NCBI GenBank assembly: GCA_033064195.1
Contig: JARBJD010000022.1
Coordinates: 186,001 to 250,000 of the forward strand
DNA: 64,000 nucleotides
Reading direction: 5' to 3'
From: Blattamonas nauphoetae
Lineage: Eukaryota; Preaxostyla; Oxymonadida
The notes beneath the pieces were generated by a model. The model searched no databases and was not told the DNA's origin. It saw nothing but the letters and a program-made list of their open reading frames with translations. Both the position numbers and the translations under genes were made by a program. Below are positions 12,716-22,971 of the stretch, in pieces; position 1 is the first letter of the stretch; each line of letters opens with the position of its first letter.

Positions 12716-13601
12716 CAATTGAGTGGAATTTGGGAGATGAATTGTGAAAAGATCTAACCCATAATCATTTTGTTCCTCCTTTTTGTCCTTCTGATATTGG
12801 TTTATCTCAAAACGAAGTGGTTCTTCTCACTCATATTTCGGTCAGAATCGCTTCAACGTCATGTGTCAGGATAAGGACGTCGAACAACTGTATTCACCAC
12901 ACATTGAATGCTGATGAAAGAAAACAAAGACAACAAGTGAGATGTAGGACACATGAGCGAGTGCACTATGTCACACAGCTTGGTTCGAATAGTTTGAACG
13001 TGGATAAAGTGTTTCATTGCCTTGTCTGTCCACTCTGCCGAGAAACGAAAGCCAGATGTTCGGGTGGAGAAGAGTTCTGACAGATGATTCAAGGTCGGAT
13101 TGTGGGAATCTTTACGACAATCACAAATAGCGAATTCATGTCATGTTCAACTCTGGCGAGTGTGGGAGAGAAGAACGGGAGGAGTATGTTGGTTTAGATG
13201 ATGAAACAAACATATTCCTGTCATCATCTTCTCCCATCCTCTATCGACCCGCCTCTTCTCGTTCTCAGATTGTATGCTGACAAACATTGGAGCTGTTTTT
13301 CACAGGCCAATTCATAACACGGTCAGTTTTGCTGATTTGAGTCGATCAGGATCCCTCAGTCGAGCATTTCTGCAGTTCAGTCTGTTCTCTGGTGGGAGTG
13401 AGAGGCCCAGTTGGCTAACCACACAGAGAACTCACTCTAATTCTGATGATATTTCGTTGTATCGTGATAATTCAGAGAAAAACTTCGACTTAGCGGAACG
13501 AGTGGACTTCCCGTCCTCTCATCATGAAATGTCAACCAAATAAAATAGCAAATGGAGAAAGTATATACAATGAATAACACATTAAGCGGCAGAATATGTC
13601 A
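12716..13601. other. Intergenic stretch with possible small spliced minus-strand gene
   Basis: No confident gene. On the minus strand an ATG near 13232 opens a short Ser-rich frame beginning MGEDDDRN. Further on (about 13090-12860) lies a frame containing SAEWTDKAMKHFIHVQTIRT with a plausible intron (GTCCTAC...CATCAG) before its stop. Together they could form a protein of about 110 residues. A plus-strand 89-codon ORF with ATG (13274-13543) overlaps the 5' part. Neither is recognised; the minus-strand model is slightly preferred because of its splice-like junctions. Confidence 0.3.
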
Positions 13602-14203
13602 TCAATCTTCCACGATCTCAGGATTTTTCTGTGAAAGGATTTTTGGTTGAAAATTTGTATAAAAGTTGTACTGAGACAGATAAATACAACACAAACACAA
13701 ACCTGATAGATTAGATTCGGAATCGACGGTTTGAAGACGGCAGGAGAAAGAGAGAGAAGAGTTTTCATCATCTCAACATTCTCTGCAATGGTGCTGCAAA
13801 TAAACTTGGTTTCTTCATTCCCCAACGCTTTCCCCGCATCTGCAAACAATCTCCATGCTTCCAGTGTGATGAAAGGAGGATCAATCACAACGCAATCACA
13901 TTTATGCGAGAACTGCTCAGGAATTGAAAGAGGAGCTCTGTAGTCATAGTAAACATATCCTGTTTCGCTTTCCCATTGCCGATCAATGTCCAGCAGACAG
14001 GAGCCTTTGTAGATTTCTGGATACTTTTCCTTCAGCGTGAAGAACAGGGATGGGCAAGCAACGCAGGCCACCTTTGTCAGTCCTTGTGCTGAGATCTCGT
14101 CAGCTAAAGCGGCAAGTGTCTTCTCACTATACCAGTATTGATTGAAGTCAGCATTCTCAGGGGTGATGAGAAGGAATGGATTCGATGAGCCTGAGAAAGC
14201 CAT
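13602..14203 (-). CDS. EEF1AKMT1: EEF1A lysine methyltransferase 1 (Efm5/N6AMT2 family)
   Basis: Class I SAM-dependent methyltransferase that in yeast and human methylates a lysine on translation elongation factor 1A. Seen: the family opening FNQYWYSEKTLAALADEI, the ACPSLFF segment, YVYYDY, and the catalytic DPPF motif in CVVIDPPFI. A 32-nt intron (13671-13702, GTTTGT...CTCAG) removes what would otherwise be an odd hydrophobic tail and restores the family's C-terminal YNFYTNF-like ending before a stop at 13602. The spliced product is about 190 residues, close to the family's usual 210. Confident identification. Confidence 0.88.
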
Positions 14204-14402
14204 TGCGATGGTCTGAGATCCCTTTTCTCTATCGATCCGTGATGAATATCCATCATTTCATCTTAAAATCCTAGAATGACGCAATCGATCTCCATCATCA
14301 GATCCATAACATTCAAATTTGGAGGGAAAAAGGAATCCGAATGGTGAAGGATTGTGTACGAGTGATAAATCAATGAATGAAATGATAACAGGAACAAAAA
14401 GA

Positions 14403-16009
14403 TTATTTGGGATCCAATATTTTGTATTCTTCACTTTGACTGAGTTGCCGTCTTGCTTCAGCCCCATACGCTGCAATCTCCGCAGCTGTTTCGATGAACC
14501 CAAAATCCGACGGATTTACAGTCGGAGGTTGCTGAGCAGTCAGTGATGGCTGTGTTGGAGGAGTAGCAGTGCCAGATTGAGCCGATCTATTCGGAAGAAT
14601 AGAGCTGATGAGATTCATCAATGGATTTGCTGCCTGCGACTGCTGTGGCTGTGACGATTGGGCAGGAGCTTGTTGAGGTTGCGAACGGGAAGGAGAAGGT
14701 GACGGGGAATCTCGTGAAGATGATGAAGAGCTTGGTGAACGGTAGTGACGATGAGATCGACGATGTTCAGAGCGATGATGTGAGCGAGACCTGGAACGAC
14801 GATGATGAGAGTCATATCCATGCGACGAATCCCGTCGAGAGCGTTTTTTCTCTTTTCTTTTCATGTCAGCAACCACTGACGACAGTTCGTCGAGCATTCC
14901 CTCAAGTTCAGCGACTCGATCCTCCAAATCATTAACAGCGGCAATTGTGCGTTTGTCCTGCTTACGACGACGATGTGTTTTCTCCTTGTGCTTTTTCGCA
15001 TTCTCGAAATTGACGAGACCAGTCACAACTTGAGAAAGTTGGTCCACAGTGTCAGCGAGTCTGCGGATGTCCTCAGAACCAGATGATGATGGAGCAGGTT
15101 GTGGGGTTGGGCTTGTTCTTCTGCTTGATCTTGCTGGAGAGCGTTGTGAGGCTTTTGGTCTGGTTGAACGGGACGATGGGGATTGTTGGGATTGGGTCTT
15201 CGGTTTTGGCTGTGGCTCGGGTTGATCAGTCGATTGCTGTGATGAAGGTGGGGCAGTTGTCGCTGGAGCTTCTGTTGGAGTCGCTGGAACAGTCCTGGTT
15301 GTGAGGGTAACAGTAATCGGACGAGAACTGTTTGATTGAGTGGTTTGTGTCGTTGTCGTTGTTGTGGTTGATGTCCGAGTGGCTGTGGGTGATTGGGATG
15401 GAGATTGGGTGGGTGGTTGGGATGGAGGTGGAGATTGCGCCGGTTCAGATGTTGATTGAGTCTGTGTTCGATTTGTTGTGGTTTGTGACGAGCGGGAAGG
15501 GGTCGGTGCATTTCCGGAAGGTGATGAGGTAGTGCGAGTTTGGCGGCGTGTTGTTCCTCCGCCTCCGAATAGCTCCATGAACGGTCCAAAGAAACTGGAC
15601 ATCATGTTGTTCCCGCCTTGTCCCCCGCCTCCGCCAGTATCGAATGAGAAGATGATATTTCCAGCATTTGGATCTTCTGTAAGAGATATTTACAGAATAA
15701 GGAGAATAACACACCCATGCTGCTTGAATCGGCATCTGTTTGGTAAAGAGTTTGGGAATTCTGGGCTTGCTGTTCTGGTTGTGGCTGATCTGGAATTGTT
15801 ACCGCATGGATCATACATCCATCTGTGAGATTGTTGCTTGCGATTGTTCCTTCTTTCAGGATTTTTCCCTGGTAAATGAGCCGTTGTTTGTTCTTCGGAA
15901 TTCTTGCTCTGTCTGCAACGAAATCTTGGAGGGTTCCAATAGTGTCGGCTTCAGCACACTCAAGTTCAAACGTTTTATTGGACTCGAGGACCTTGATGAT
16001 GATTTTCAT
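14403..16009 (-). CDS. Ubiquitin-like domain protein with low-complexity, coiled-coil and SR-rich regions
   Basis: Residues 1-75 form a ubiquitin-like fold (MKIIIKVLESNKTFEL; ...KQRLIYQGKILKEG), the type used by proteasome and chaperone adaptors. A 38-nt intron (15677-15714) joins this to a long exon. After a Gly-rich patch come ~130 Ser/Thr/Pro/Gln-rich residues, a coiled coil with basic patches (DLEDRVAELEGMLDELSSVV), a strongly basic SR/HR stretch (about residues 360-410), a second Q/P-rich part, and a helical end. The N-terminus and low complexity recall BAG6/ubiquilin-type proteins, but no UBA or BAG domain is visible, and the SR-rich segment is foreign to those families. Function unassigned. 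Confidence 0.75.
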
Positions 16010-16297
16010 CAGGTGACCTTTCGCAAAACGGGCCGATCGCTACTAGGTCCAGCGTTCTGTTGCTTCAACGGACTTACAGTTGCATTTCCGATTTTTGGAG
16101 CCTTTCTGGTGGAAACAGCTGAAGTGATGTTCAAAGAAACAGCTCAAATCGCTTGTTTTGTCCACTGATTGAATTTAAGAACTACAAACATGACTGTGAA
16201 AAACCCCTTTTGGGGTCATGATAACAAGAAGTGATACGAAAAGACAGAAAACAGTTTGAGCGGATGCACCTTCATCGAAACCTTCCAAACAAAGTTT

Positions 16298-17386
16298 CTA
16301 AGACGGCAGCACGCACTCGCTAATACACTTGAAATAATTCTCAACTTGCATAATTCTCGCTGGGGTGCCAGGTGGGATAACGATTGGCGCGAGGAAAGCA
16401 TCGCAGTTCTTCAGACGAGAACAATGGACAACAGGGAGAACCCATTCACCAAAATCGGTCTCTTCGTGCTCAGAAAGGATGGCGGTGGCATCGAGTGGAA
16501 CTCCACGTTTCATTTTTCCAGTAGTGGGATCTCTCCTGTGCTTCGTGTTGATAAATGTGGCATGGAGGACGATTGGACCTCCTGGGTTTCGATCTCGTTC
16601 AAGAGAGATGCCGTGAGCAAGGAAGACATTTCTGTAGAGAACTGAATAAAGATGGGTACATGAGAAGATAAAATCAGACCAGCCAGCTTTTGGAGGGTGT
16701 CTGTTCCATCTGAGTCTTCCACGTCGATGTAGATGACATTACTCTTTGCATGGTTGCCCTGCATGCTCTTCAGACCACGAGCATGGATGACAAGACCATA
16801 CTCACCGACGATTGCCTTAGCTTGCTCCTGAACTTCATCGAAAGCGATTCGAGCTTCAACTTCTTGTTCGTCGGAAAACACTCGGAATTGGAAGAGTGTG
16901 AAATGGTGCAGGAACGGTGGGAACATGATGCTTTTGTCCATCCCCTTTGCAGTCTTGTATTTTTCAAAGAGAGCATCCGCAAACGAGCTAGTTCGCTCAA
17001 TGTACGTTGGGCAAACAGACAGTGGGACGTTCACAAAGTGTGTGCATGGCAGCGAATCAGCAATTAGGGCAACTTGCTCACCGAGCTTGGCAGCGGCATC
17101 GGTGACTGCAGCTTCACTTGGTCCTGTGATTTGAGCAATGTTCTTTGATTCTGGACCTTCTGGGAAAGTGACCTTTGTTTGAGTGAGGTTTTCCAGCTTT
17201 GTTATACGATCTCCATTGCGGTCAAGCAGGTGGGATCGAAAGAACTATTGTGGATGAGTGAGATGAGTCACAAACGTTTAGGAGTGTCATTTCGAGAACG
17301 AATTCCGTGTCAGAATTCTTAGTGATACCATGCACTCGGGTCAGGTGCATATGATCTGGAAGTGGAGTGGTTTGAGTTGTTGACAT
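16298..17386 (-). CDS. ASCC1: ASCC1-like protein: KH domain plus AKAP7/2H phosphoesterase domain
   Basis: Homologue of activating signal cointegrator 1 complex subunit 1, an RNA-binding 2H-fold protein tied to alkylation repair and transcription. Three exons: the first from ATG 17386; the intron at about 17247-17277 (GTTTGTG...AATAG) opens a KH-like stretch (LLDRNGDRITKLENLT, ending in ITGPSEAAVTDAAAKL); the second intron (GTCTGA...TTCAG near 16637-16674) leads to the C-terminal half. The first 2H motif is HHFTLFQFRVFSDEQEV and the second appears as LHATFINT. The region LKSMQGNHAKSNVIYIDV is typical of the AKAP7_NLS domain. Predicted ~330 residues, close to the usual ASCC1 length. Both domains are present in the usual order. 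Confidence 0.82.
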
Positions 17387-17950
17387 TGGTCAGCTATTGG
17401 TAGAAATTTGATTATGTGCTTGATCAACTTATTTCACGTTTCAGTGTTTTATTGAGACATTTAGACTTTTAAAGTTTGAATTAATATAATTGAGACTGAA
17501 AAATGCATTTGAAGCCGCAACTGTCATCCATATTCGAAGAAAGTCCTGAGGGTGGATCTTTAGTGTTGTGTTTTTCAGTGAGAAATGATCCTTGGCGAAA
17601 TGCAAAAATGGTGCTTTGTAGAAGAATTCAAGAAATATGAAAGAGAAGGGTTGTGTTGTTTTCATGTGGGTGATGGATGAGTGGGTGACGATTCAAATCT
17701 TAACACCTGTATGTAGAAAAATGTAAAAGTCAACGAAAAAGCGACGATAAATGATTAAAATATGTAATGGAAGACAAATAACAACACAATGAGCCAGAAA
17801 TTGTGTAGTAACTGGAGAAGTCGCAGTATAGATGAAGGTTCACGTGAACATACTTGTATCACAAAATATTGGCGTATCCGGTACATTTTCATGGCATAAT
17901 CTTTTGGAATCCTTACAGGCCAGCCGAATTATGTAGAATGAACGATCAAA
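17387..17950. other. Intergenic, AT-rich
   Basis: A 74-codon minus-strand ORF (17441-17665, ATG start, hydrophobic/aromatic-rich) is the only sizeable frame. It resembles nothing I know and may be chance. Otherwise only the ASCC1 5' region and the 3' region of the next gene. Confidence 0.4.
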
Positions 17951-18554
17951 TCATTCGCGGAGCCCATCAGATTCTGAAGAACAAGATGATATCACAATCG
18001 ACGGCTCAGGATCAGGTTGCGATGGACTTTTGACTATTGGAAAGATTATTGTGGTTACTGCTTTGTTTAGTCTGTTGAGAGTTGAATCGATTTGGACGAG
18101 GTCTGGGCTCAATGCCGGTGGAACTTCTCGCTCGGACAATTCCTGGAGATGTTTTTCCTGGAGTATTGATCATGATGAAACATCATGATAAACAATGAAG
18201 AGAGGACGGAGAGTGAAGAAAGGAGGACATCTGAGAATGATCGAATGAACGAAATCAGGATAGTTTCATTGAAAAAAATGCGAAAAGATCTCACCGAAAG
18301 ATGAAAGTTTTGATATGTCATTTCTATTTTTCCAAAGGAAGCAGAGATACCTTTTTCATCCTTTTATCCACAAGTTCAGCAAATATGCAATCAAAATCAA
18401 TTTCAACCGAACTTCCTGAATCATCATCTCCGAGAAATGATAGGTCTGGCTCCGGGTGAGGAGATGTTAGGGAAATTGAGTTCATCAAAAAAGAGATGGC
18501 TTGATCTTTTCGACGACTTGAAGGCTTCTTCTGTTTGTTGCCGCCTTCTAGCAT
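17951..18554 (-). CDS. Small hypothetical spliced protein
   Basis: First exon from ATG 18554 encodes a basic start (MLEGGNKQKKPSSRRKDQAI), a hydrophobic patch and an acidic stretch ending DKRMKK. The final exon (from about 18155) encodes LSEREVPPALSPDLVQIDST and ends with an acidic Ser-rich tail and stop at 17951. One or more introns lie between (candidate acceptors near 18334, 18229 and 18162) but I could not settle the splice pattern. The family is not recognised. The start lies about 63 bp from the divergent PP2A B'' gene, so they probably share a promoter region. Confidence 0.45.
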
Positions 18555-18617
18555 CTTGATGAGCCGTGTTGTGACACAGACGAAAGTTAAATTACAAGTT
18601 AAACTTGTGTGTTTTTC

Positions 18618-20772
18618 ATGACTTTCTCTGTATTCCAAACTCAGGATGAATTATTCCAAAACTGGTTGGGATTAGATGAGACCCAAGACTTCATTAATTC
18701 ACTTCTTGAAAGTGCTAAGCGTGGAACACTTGACCAGATGATTGCTGAACAACATCATCTCTTTTCAATCGAAAAACAACCGCCACTCTCTCCGTCCATT
18801 AATCGGAATCTCCGCACATTCCGTGAACCAGAACGTCATCCTGGATCAAGAAGTTCTCCAATATCACCTGATCTTGTTCAAACTACACCTCCCTCGAAGT
18901 TTGAAGATCGCACAGCTGTATGTCAACTATTTCGTGATCATTTTTTGTGAAGGCACAAACATCACTTCAAACCCATCACAAAGACCGACTTCTTTCAAAA
19001 GCACAGAGAAGTAAGGATGAGATTCCGAAGGCTCCAAGATCTTCATATCAATCTTCAGCTCATTCTCGCCTTCCTTCAACTCATCATCCATCTTTTTCAG
19101 CAATTCCAAGTTCCATGTTTTATCCTCAACTTCTTCCCGTCAGCCCATCAGAAGAACAAATCGTCTGCTATTTTTGATCAATTCATGTTTCTCAGAACGG
19201 AATTCACGAAGTATGTATGAAACATAAAGACCGAATTACTCTGGATATATTCCGAAAGGAGATCATTAAGCCATATTTTGAACTTCCACGATGGTTCGCT
19301 CGCCCAATCTTCAGACGAATTCTACGAAACGAACGACTCATGAAACAGTACCGCCTGGTAACCCGTCGAAGTGTGATTGTTGGAAATGGAAATCTGTGGC
19401 AATGCGGATACGGTGGGGACGATGAGGAAGAGGATAGTTCCGGGGAAGAACGAGCAGAACGAAAAACGGAGATGTTGTTCGATGAAGATGATGAGATTGA
19501 TGCTGAATTGTCCAGAGTTCCTGGATTGGATGGAAAACGAGCTGGAAACGACGATAAATCCATGTTTCCATCAGTCGATTTGGAGAACGCGACCATCGCT
19601 GAAACTCAGATCGTGTCCTTCTATAAACACTTCCTGATGAACCTAGACAAACATGAAAGACTATTTAATGCTGTCCGCAAGCAAAAAAACCAATTTGTTC
19701 AACCGAATGATTGGGTTTCCTTTATTGAGGGTTTGACAAACACTCATCTCACTTTACATCCTTCTGGTCGTTTTGGAGATATTCCACTATTTGCACACTC
19801 AACTCTTTGCCCATCCCATTATTGTCTCTTCTTCTCCTTTTTCAGATCTACTCGCTACTCATCCAGGCCTCGATTTTTTGAAAAATACTCCAGAATTCCA
19901 ACAACGTTATGCTGAAACCGTCATTGTTCGCATTTTCTACACTGTCAACCGGAAGGAGGATGAAAGGATGACGCTTGCTGAACTCGCAAAGTCCGACCTG
20001 ACCGAACAATGCCACTTTTGTGACGAGGAAACCAACATCAACCTCGTCCATCGATACTTCAGTTACGAGCACTTCTACGTTTTGTACTGCAAGTTCTGGG
20101 AACTGGACACCGACCACGACCAAATCATCAACGACCAGAATCTCGCAAAATATAACAATTTCAGTCTGTCGTCGCGCACGGTCGACAGAATTATCAACCA
20201 ACAAGCCCCGCGTCGTCTCGGAAGCGGAATCCCCGGAAGGATGGACTTTAAAGATTTTATTTGGTTTCTGCTGAGTGAGGAGGATAAGACAACAGACACA
20301 GCAATCTCGTATTGGTTTCGTGTGGTTGACTTGGATGATGACGGGATTTTGTCGGCGTGGGAGATGGAGCAGTTCTTTGGCGAGCAGCAGGACAAGTTGG
20401 ATGGGATGGACATGGATTTGGTCAAGTTTGAGGACATCCTTGTTCAGTGTGTCGATATGATCAAACCACACTCTTTCAATGAGGCAGGAAATGTTGAAAT
20501 TACTTTGGCAGATATGAAAAGATCGAGCTTGGCTTCGAATGTCTTCAACATTCTAACGAATCTCTCAAAATACATCACTTTTGAGACAAAAGATCCATTT
20601 GGAGTGAAAGACCAGTCTTCACAGATGAGGTTTGTGTGTTTTTGTCCTGTTTCAACACGATTTTCTCTTTCTTAGTGATTGGGAACGGTTTGCACAAGCT
20701 GAATATGATCGTCTCTCGCTGGAGGATGAGACTGATGATGGAGTGGGGACGGATTATATGGATTTGAATTAG
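18618..20772 (+). CDS. PPP2R3: PP2A regulatory subunit B'' (PPP2R3 family)
   Basis: Calcium-binding B'' subunit that directs protein phosphatase 2A to substrates. About six exons; introns begin GTATGTC (about 18919), GTCTGC (about 19162), GTTTGAC (about 19730) and GTTTGTG (about 20630), and their removal keeps frame, for example joining SFIE to DLLATHPGLDFLKNTPEF. Diagnostic segments: THPGLDFL, QQRYAETVIVRIFYTVN, YFSYEHFYVLYCKFWELDTD, and MDFKDFIWFLLSEEDKT followed by YWFRVVDLDDDGILS. The EF-hand loops are DTDHDQIINDQN and DLDDDGILSAWE; the second keeps all ligands. The N-terminal ~200 residues are Ser/Pro-rich and unconserved. It ends DYMDLN. The start could alternatively be just downstream of an intron acceptor at 18645. 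Confidence 0.88.
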
Positions 20773-21433
20773 ATTTCGTCCTTTTGGCACAGTTTTGTTT
20801 GATTGTTATGATTTTGTTCGACGCAAATCACATTCAATCCTTCTTCAGCTAGCCCGTTGATAGTTCATCCTCGGAAAGAGAGGAAGAAAATTAAGATTTG
20901 AACCATTTCCTAACTCCATTCACAATCGTCATTTTACCTCGAATTGCGTCGTCTCAAAATGTGAATACCCTTAATTGTTAAATTCGACGAACGATCTCAT
21001 TCTCCGAGTGTGATATCTTTGATTTCATGCTTGTATGGTTATCCTCTGTCATACCTATTGGTGCACGTTCTTCGACGACTCACATTGTGTTGATTGGTTC
21101 GTTGTTATCGTCAAACACAAACAGTTCCTCTGACTGAAGCGATTTCGTGATTTCTCCGTTGACACACATGATATTGTTGGGCGATATATGAATTCATGAT
21201 TGTAGCTTGTCCTGGGACTGATGGAAAGAAGTATTTGACTGACGTTCAATCTCAATAAAGATGCCTCGCTACTCTCTTGATTCCACCCATCATGCAAGAG
21301 ATTCTTTCCGAAAAGACAAGAACTGAATGAAAAGGGAGTACACTGTGTGAATAAGTGAAGTGAAGGACAGTAGAACTATGTTTTTTCCTGTATTCGCCAT
21401 GATACCTCCAGAAAGTTATTCTAGATCCTCCTC
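20773..21433. other. Intergenic between convergent genes
   Basis: Convergent 3' ends of the PP2A B'' gene and the AIG1-like GTPase gene. Only short frames are present; nothing supported. Confidence 0.5.
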
Positions 21434-22627
21434 CTACGATAAAGTGTCTGCCAACAGCTGTCCAATGGGAACGAAGGCGTCAAATACTGCCCCAATGAGC
21501 CGAAAGGATTCTGTGGCCTGGGCCATCCATTCTTGGTCACGATTCGCTTCGTTCGCGTCCTGTGGTTGGAAGAGGTTCTCTTCTTCTTCGTCTTCGATGG
21601 ATGTTGTTCCGTCGAGCCACGTGACTAAAGTCCATGCTCTGAGAACTTGAAAATCACGCTCCAGGCAGTAATGCTTCCGCAGCATCGTTGCTCCGATGAT
21701 CTCCTCCTCAACGCTGTATTCTGGTTCACGCTCTTCCGACACGATGCAGTATTGGTCTGGCTGTGTTGGGTCGAGTGGAGCAGCATATTCACATTTGGTG
21801 AGGTACCGTGTCTCCGTCACAGTTGTCTTCACTTCACCATCTGGTGCATGTGCCACTGTTCCGTCGGTGTGGGTGACTTCGATCAAGCGCGGAACTGTCT
21901 GCTCAGAAACTATGTTTGTCTCTTGGTAGTGAGTGAGTTTGTGGATGAGCGGGTCTGGTATGATCAAGTTGGTTGTTGGCAATGGATTGAGGGAGGACGC
22001 AAACTCGATGAGTTGATCGAGCTCCAACTCCGTTTCTGGATCCATCTGCCCAACCTTGGAATCGACGAAGAAGAGCCTGATGGGGTCAGTTCTCTCATTT
22101 TCGTATTCGGCGTCGATGAAAGATTCCAGTCCAGGTTTGAAATATGTCTGGAAGATGTCATGGTTCTCTCCGAAGATCTCAGATTGCCGTTCGGAGTGGG
22201 TGACGACCACACACATGTGACTCCAGACATCAGTTCGGCCAAACATGTTGCGGATGTATTGGAGGGTGCTGAACATCCCGTCACTCGCTCGATACTCCGC
22301 AATCGTAAGGACGTAGCAGATCAAATTGACTTGTGGACTGTTCTTGAGGAAATGAGTGATCTGCTCAAGAGCATCACGTTCCTCCTGCTCATTGCTTGGT
22401 ATTCCCGAAGTATCGATGACTTCCACCGGACACCCTTTCCAGTTGATGAGGGCTGATTGTGGAGCGTCTGTTCCTGCACCGGGAAGAATGACGCCACTAC
22501 GAACTGTTTCTGGTATTCCTAGTGTTCGCCAGAGCGTGGTTTTACCCGAAACCTCTGGACCAATAAGTAGAATGTGAGGTCGTTCATTTGGCATTTGCAT
22601 TTCGAAAGATTTTTTTTTCGGAACCAT
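21434..22627 (-). CDS. AIG1/GIMAP-like GTPase
   Basis: Uninterrupted 397-codon frame. The N-terminal G domain shows G1 HILLIGPEVSGKTTLWRTLG (about residues 17-36), G3 VIDTSGI (about 69-75), the hydrophobic strand VNLICYVLTIAEYRASDG, and a G4-like VVVTHSE (about 140) where AIG1 proteins have THxD/E. The ~160 residues after the G domain are acidic with repeated Glu and no recognised motif. AIG1/GIMAP proteins are septin-related TRAFAC GTPases often linked to membranes, but no transmembrane helix is evident here. The superfamily is clear; the AIG1 subgroup is likely but not certain. Confidence 0.75.
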   Translation of the reverse strand: MVPKKKSFEMQMPNERPHILLIGPEVSGKTTLWRTLGIPETVRSGVILPGAGTDAPQSALINWKGCPVEVIDTSGIPSNEQEERDALEQITHFLKNSPQVNLICYVLTIAEYRASDGMFSTLQYIRNMFGRTDVWSHMCVVVTHSERQSEIFGENHDIFQTYFKPGLESFIDAEYENERTDPIRLFFVDSKVGQMDPETELELDQLIEFASSLNPLPTTNLIIPDPLIHKLTHYQETNIVSEQTVPRLIEVTHTDGTVAHAPDGEVKTTVTETRYLTKCEYAAPLDPTQPDQYCIVSEEREPEYSVEEEIIGATMLRKHYCLERDFQVLRAWTLVTWLDGTTSIEDEEEENLFQPQDANEANRDQEWMAQATESFRLIGAVFDAFVPIGQLLADTLS

Positions 22628-22971
22628 ACTCGAATTTTTTCGATTTCAAATTTTTTTTTCAAACGTCATCAATGCAAGAACTCGCTGATTCCTTGCATAT
22701 TTGATTTTCTCTGTCATCCCTCGGGCTTGCGTCAGAATATGCACATAAACCTTGATGAATGAGATTCAATCGTTTTGAGAACAGACAAGCATCACTTTTC
22801 TAATATTTGTGGGATGATCAAGCCAGACTTGTATCATACAGGCCGATATGTTGTCATGCCACAGCGGAGGCTTGTTTTGTGATAGAAAGTCATTAAGATT
22901 GAGGGTTTTGGTGAATAAAACCGGTTTGGTAGAGGGACTACGAAATGAAGAAGACAAAAATGAATCATTGT
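22628..22971. other. Intergenic
   Basis: Short spacer between the GTPase gene and the homeodomain gene, both on the minus strand. Long T-runs at 22607-22660 lie just upstream of the GTPase start. No gene seen. Confidence 0.5.

Noticed and set aside
19848-20471. 207-codon minus-strand ORF across the PP2A B'' gene
   Set aside because: The opposite strand carries the conserved EF-hand region of PP2A B'', so this is a shadow frame.
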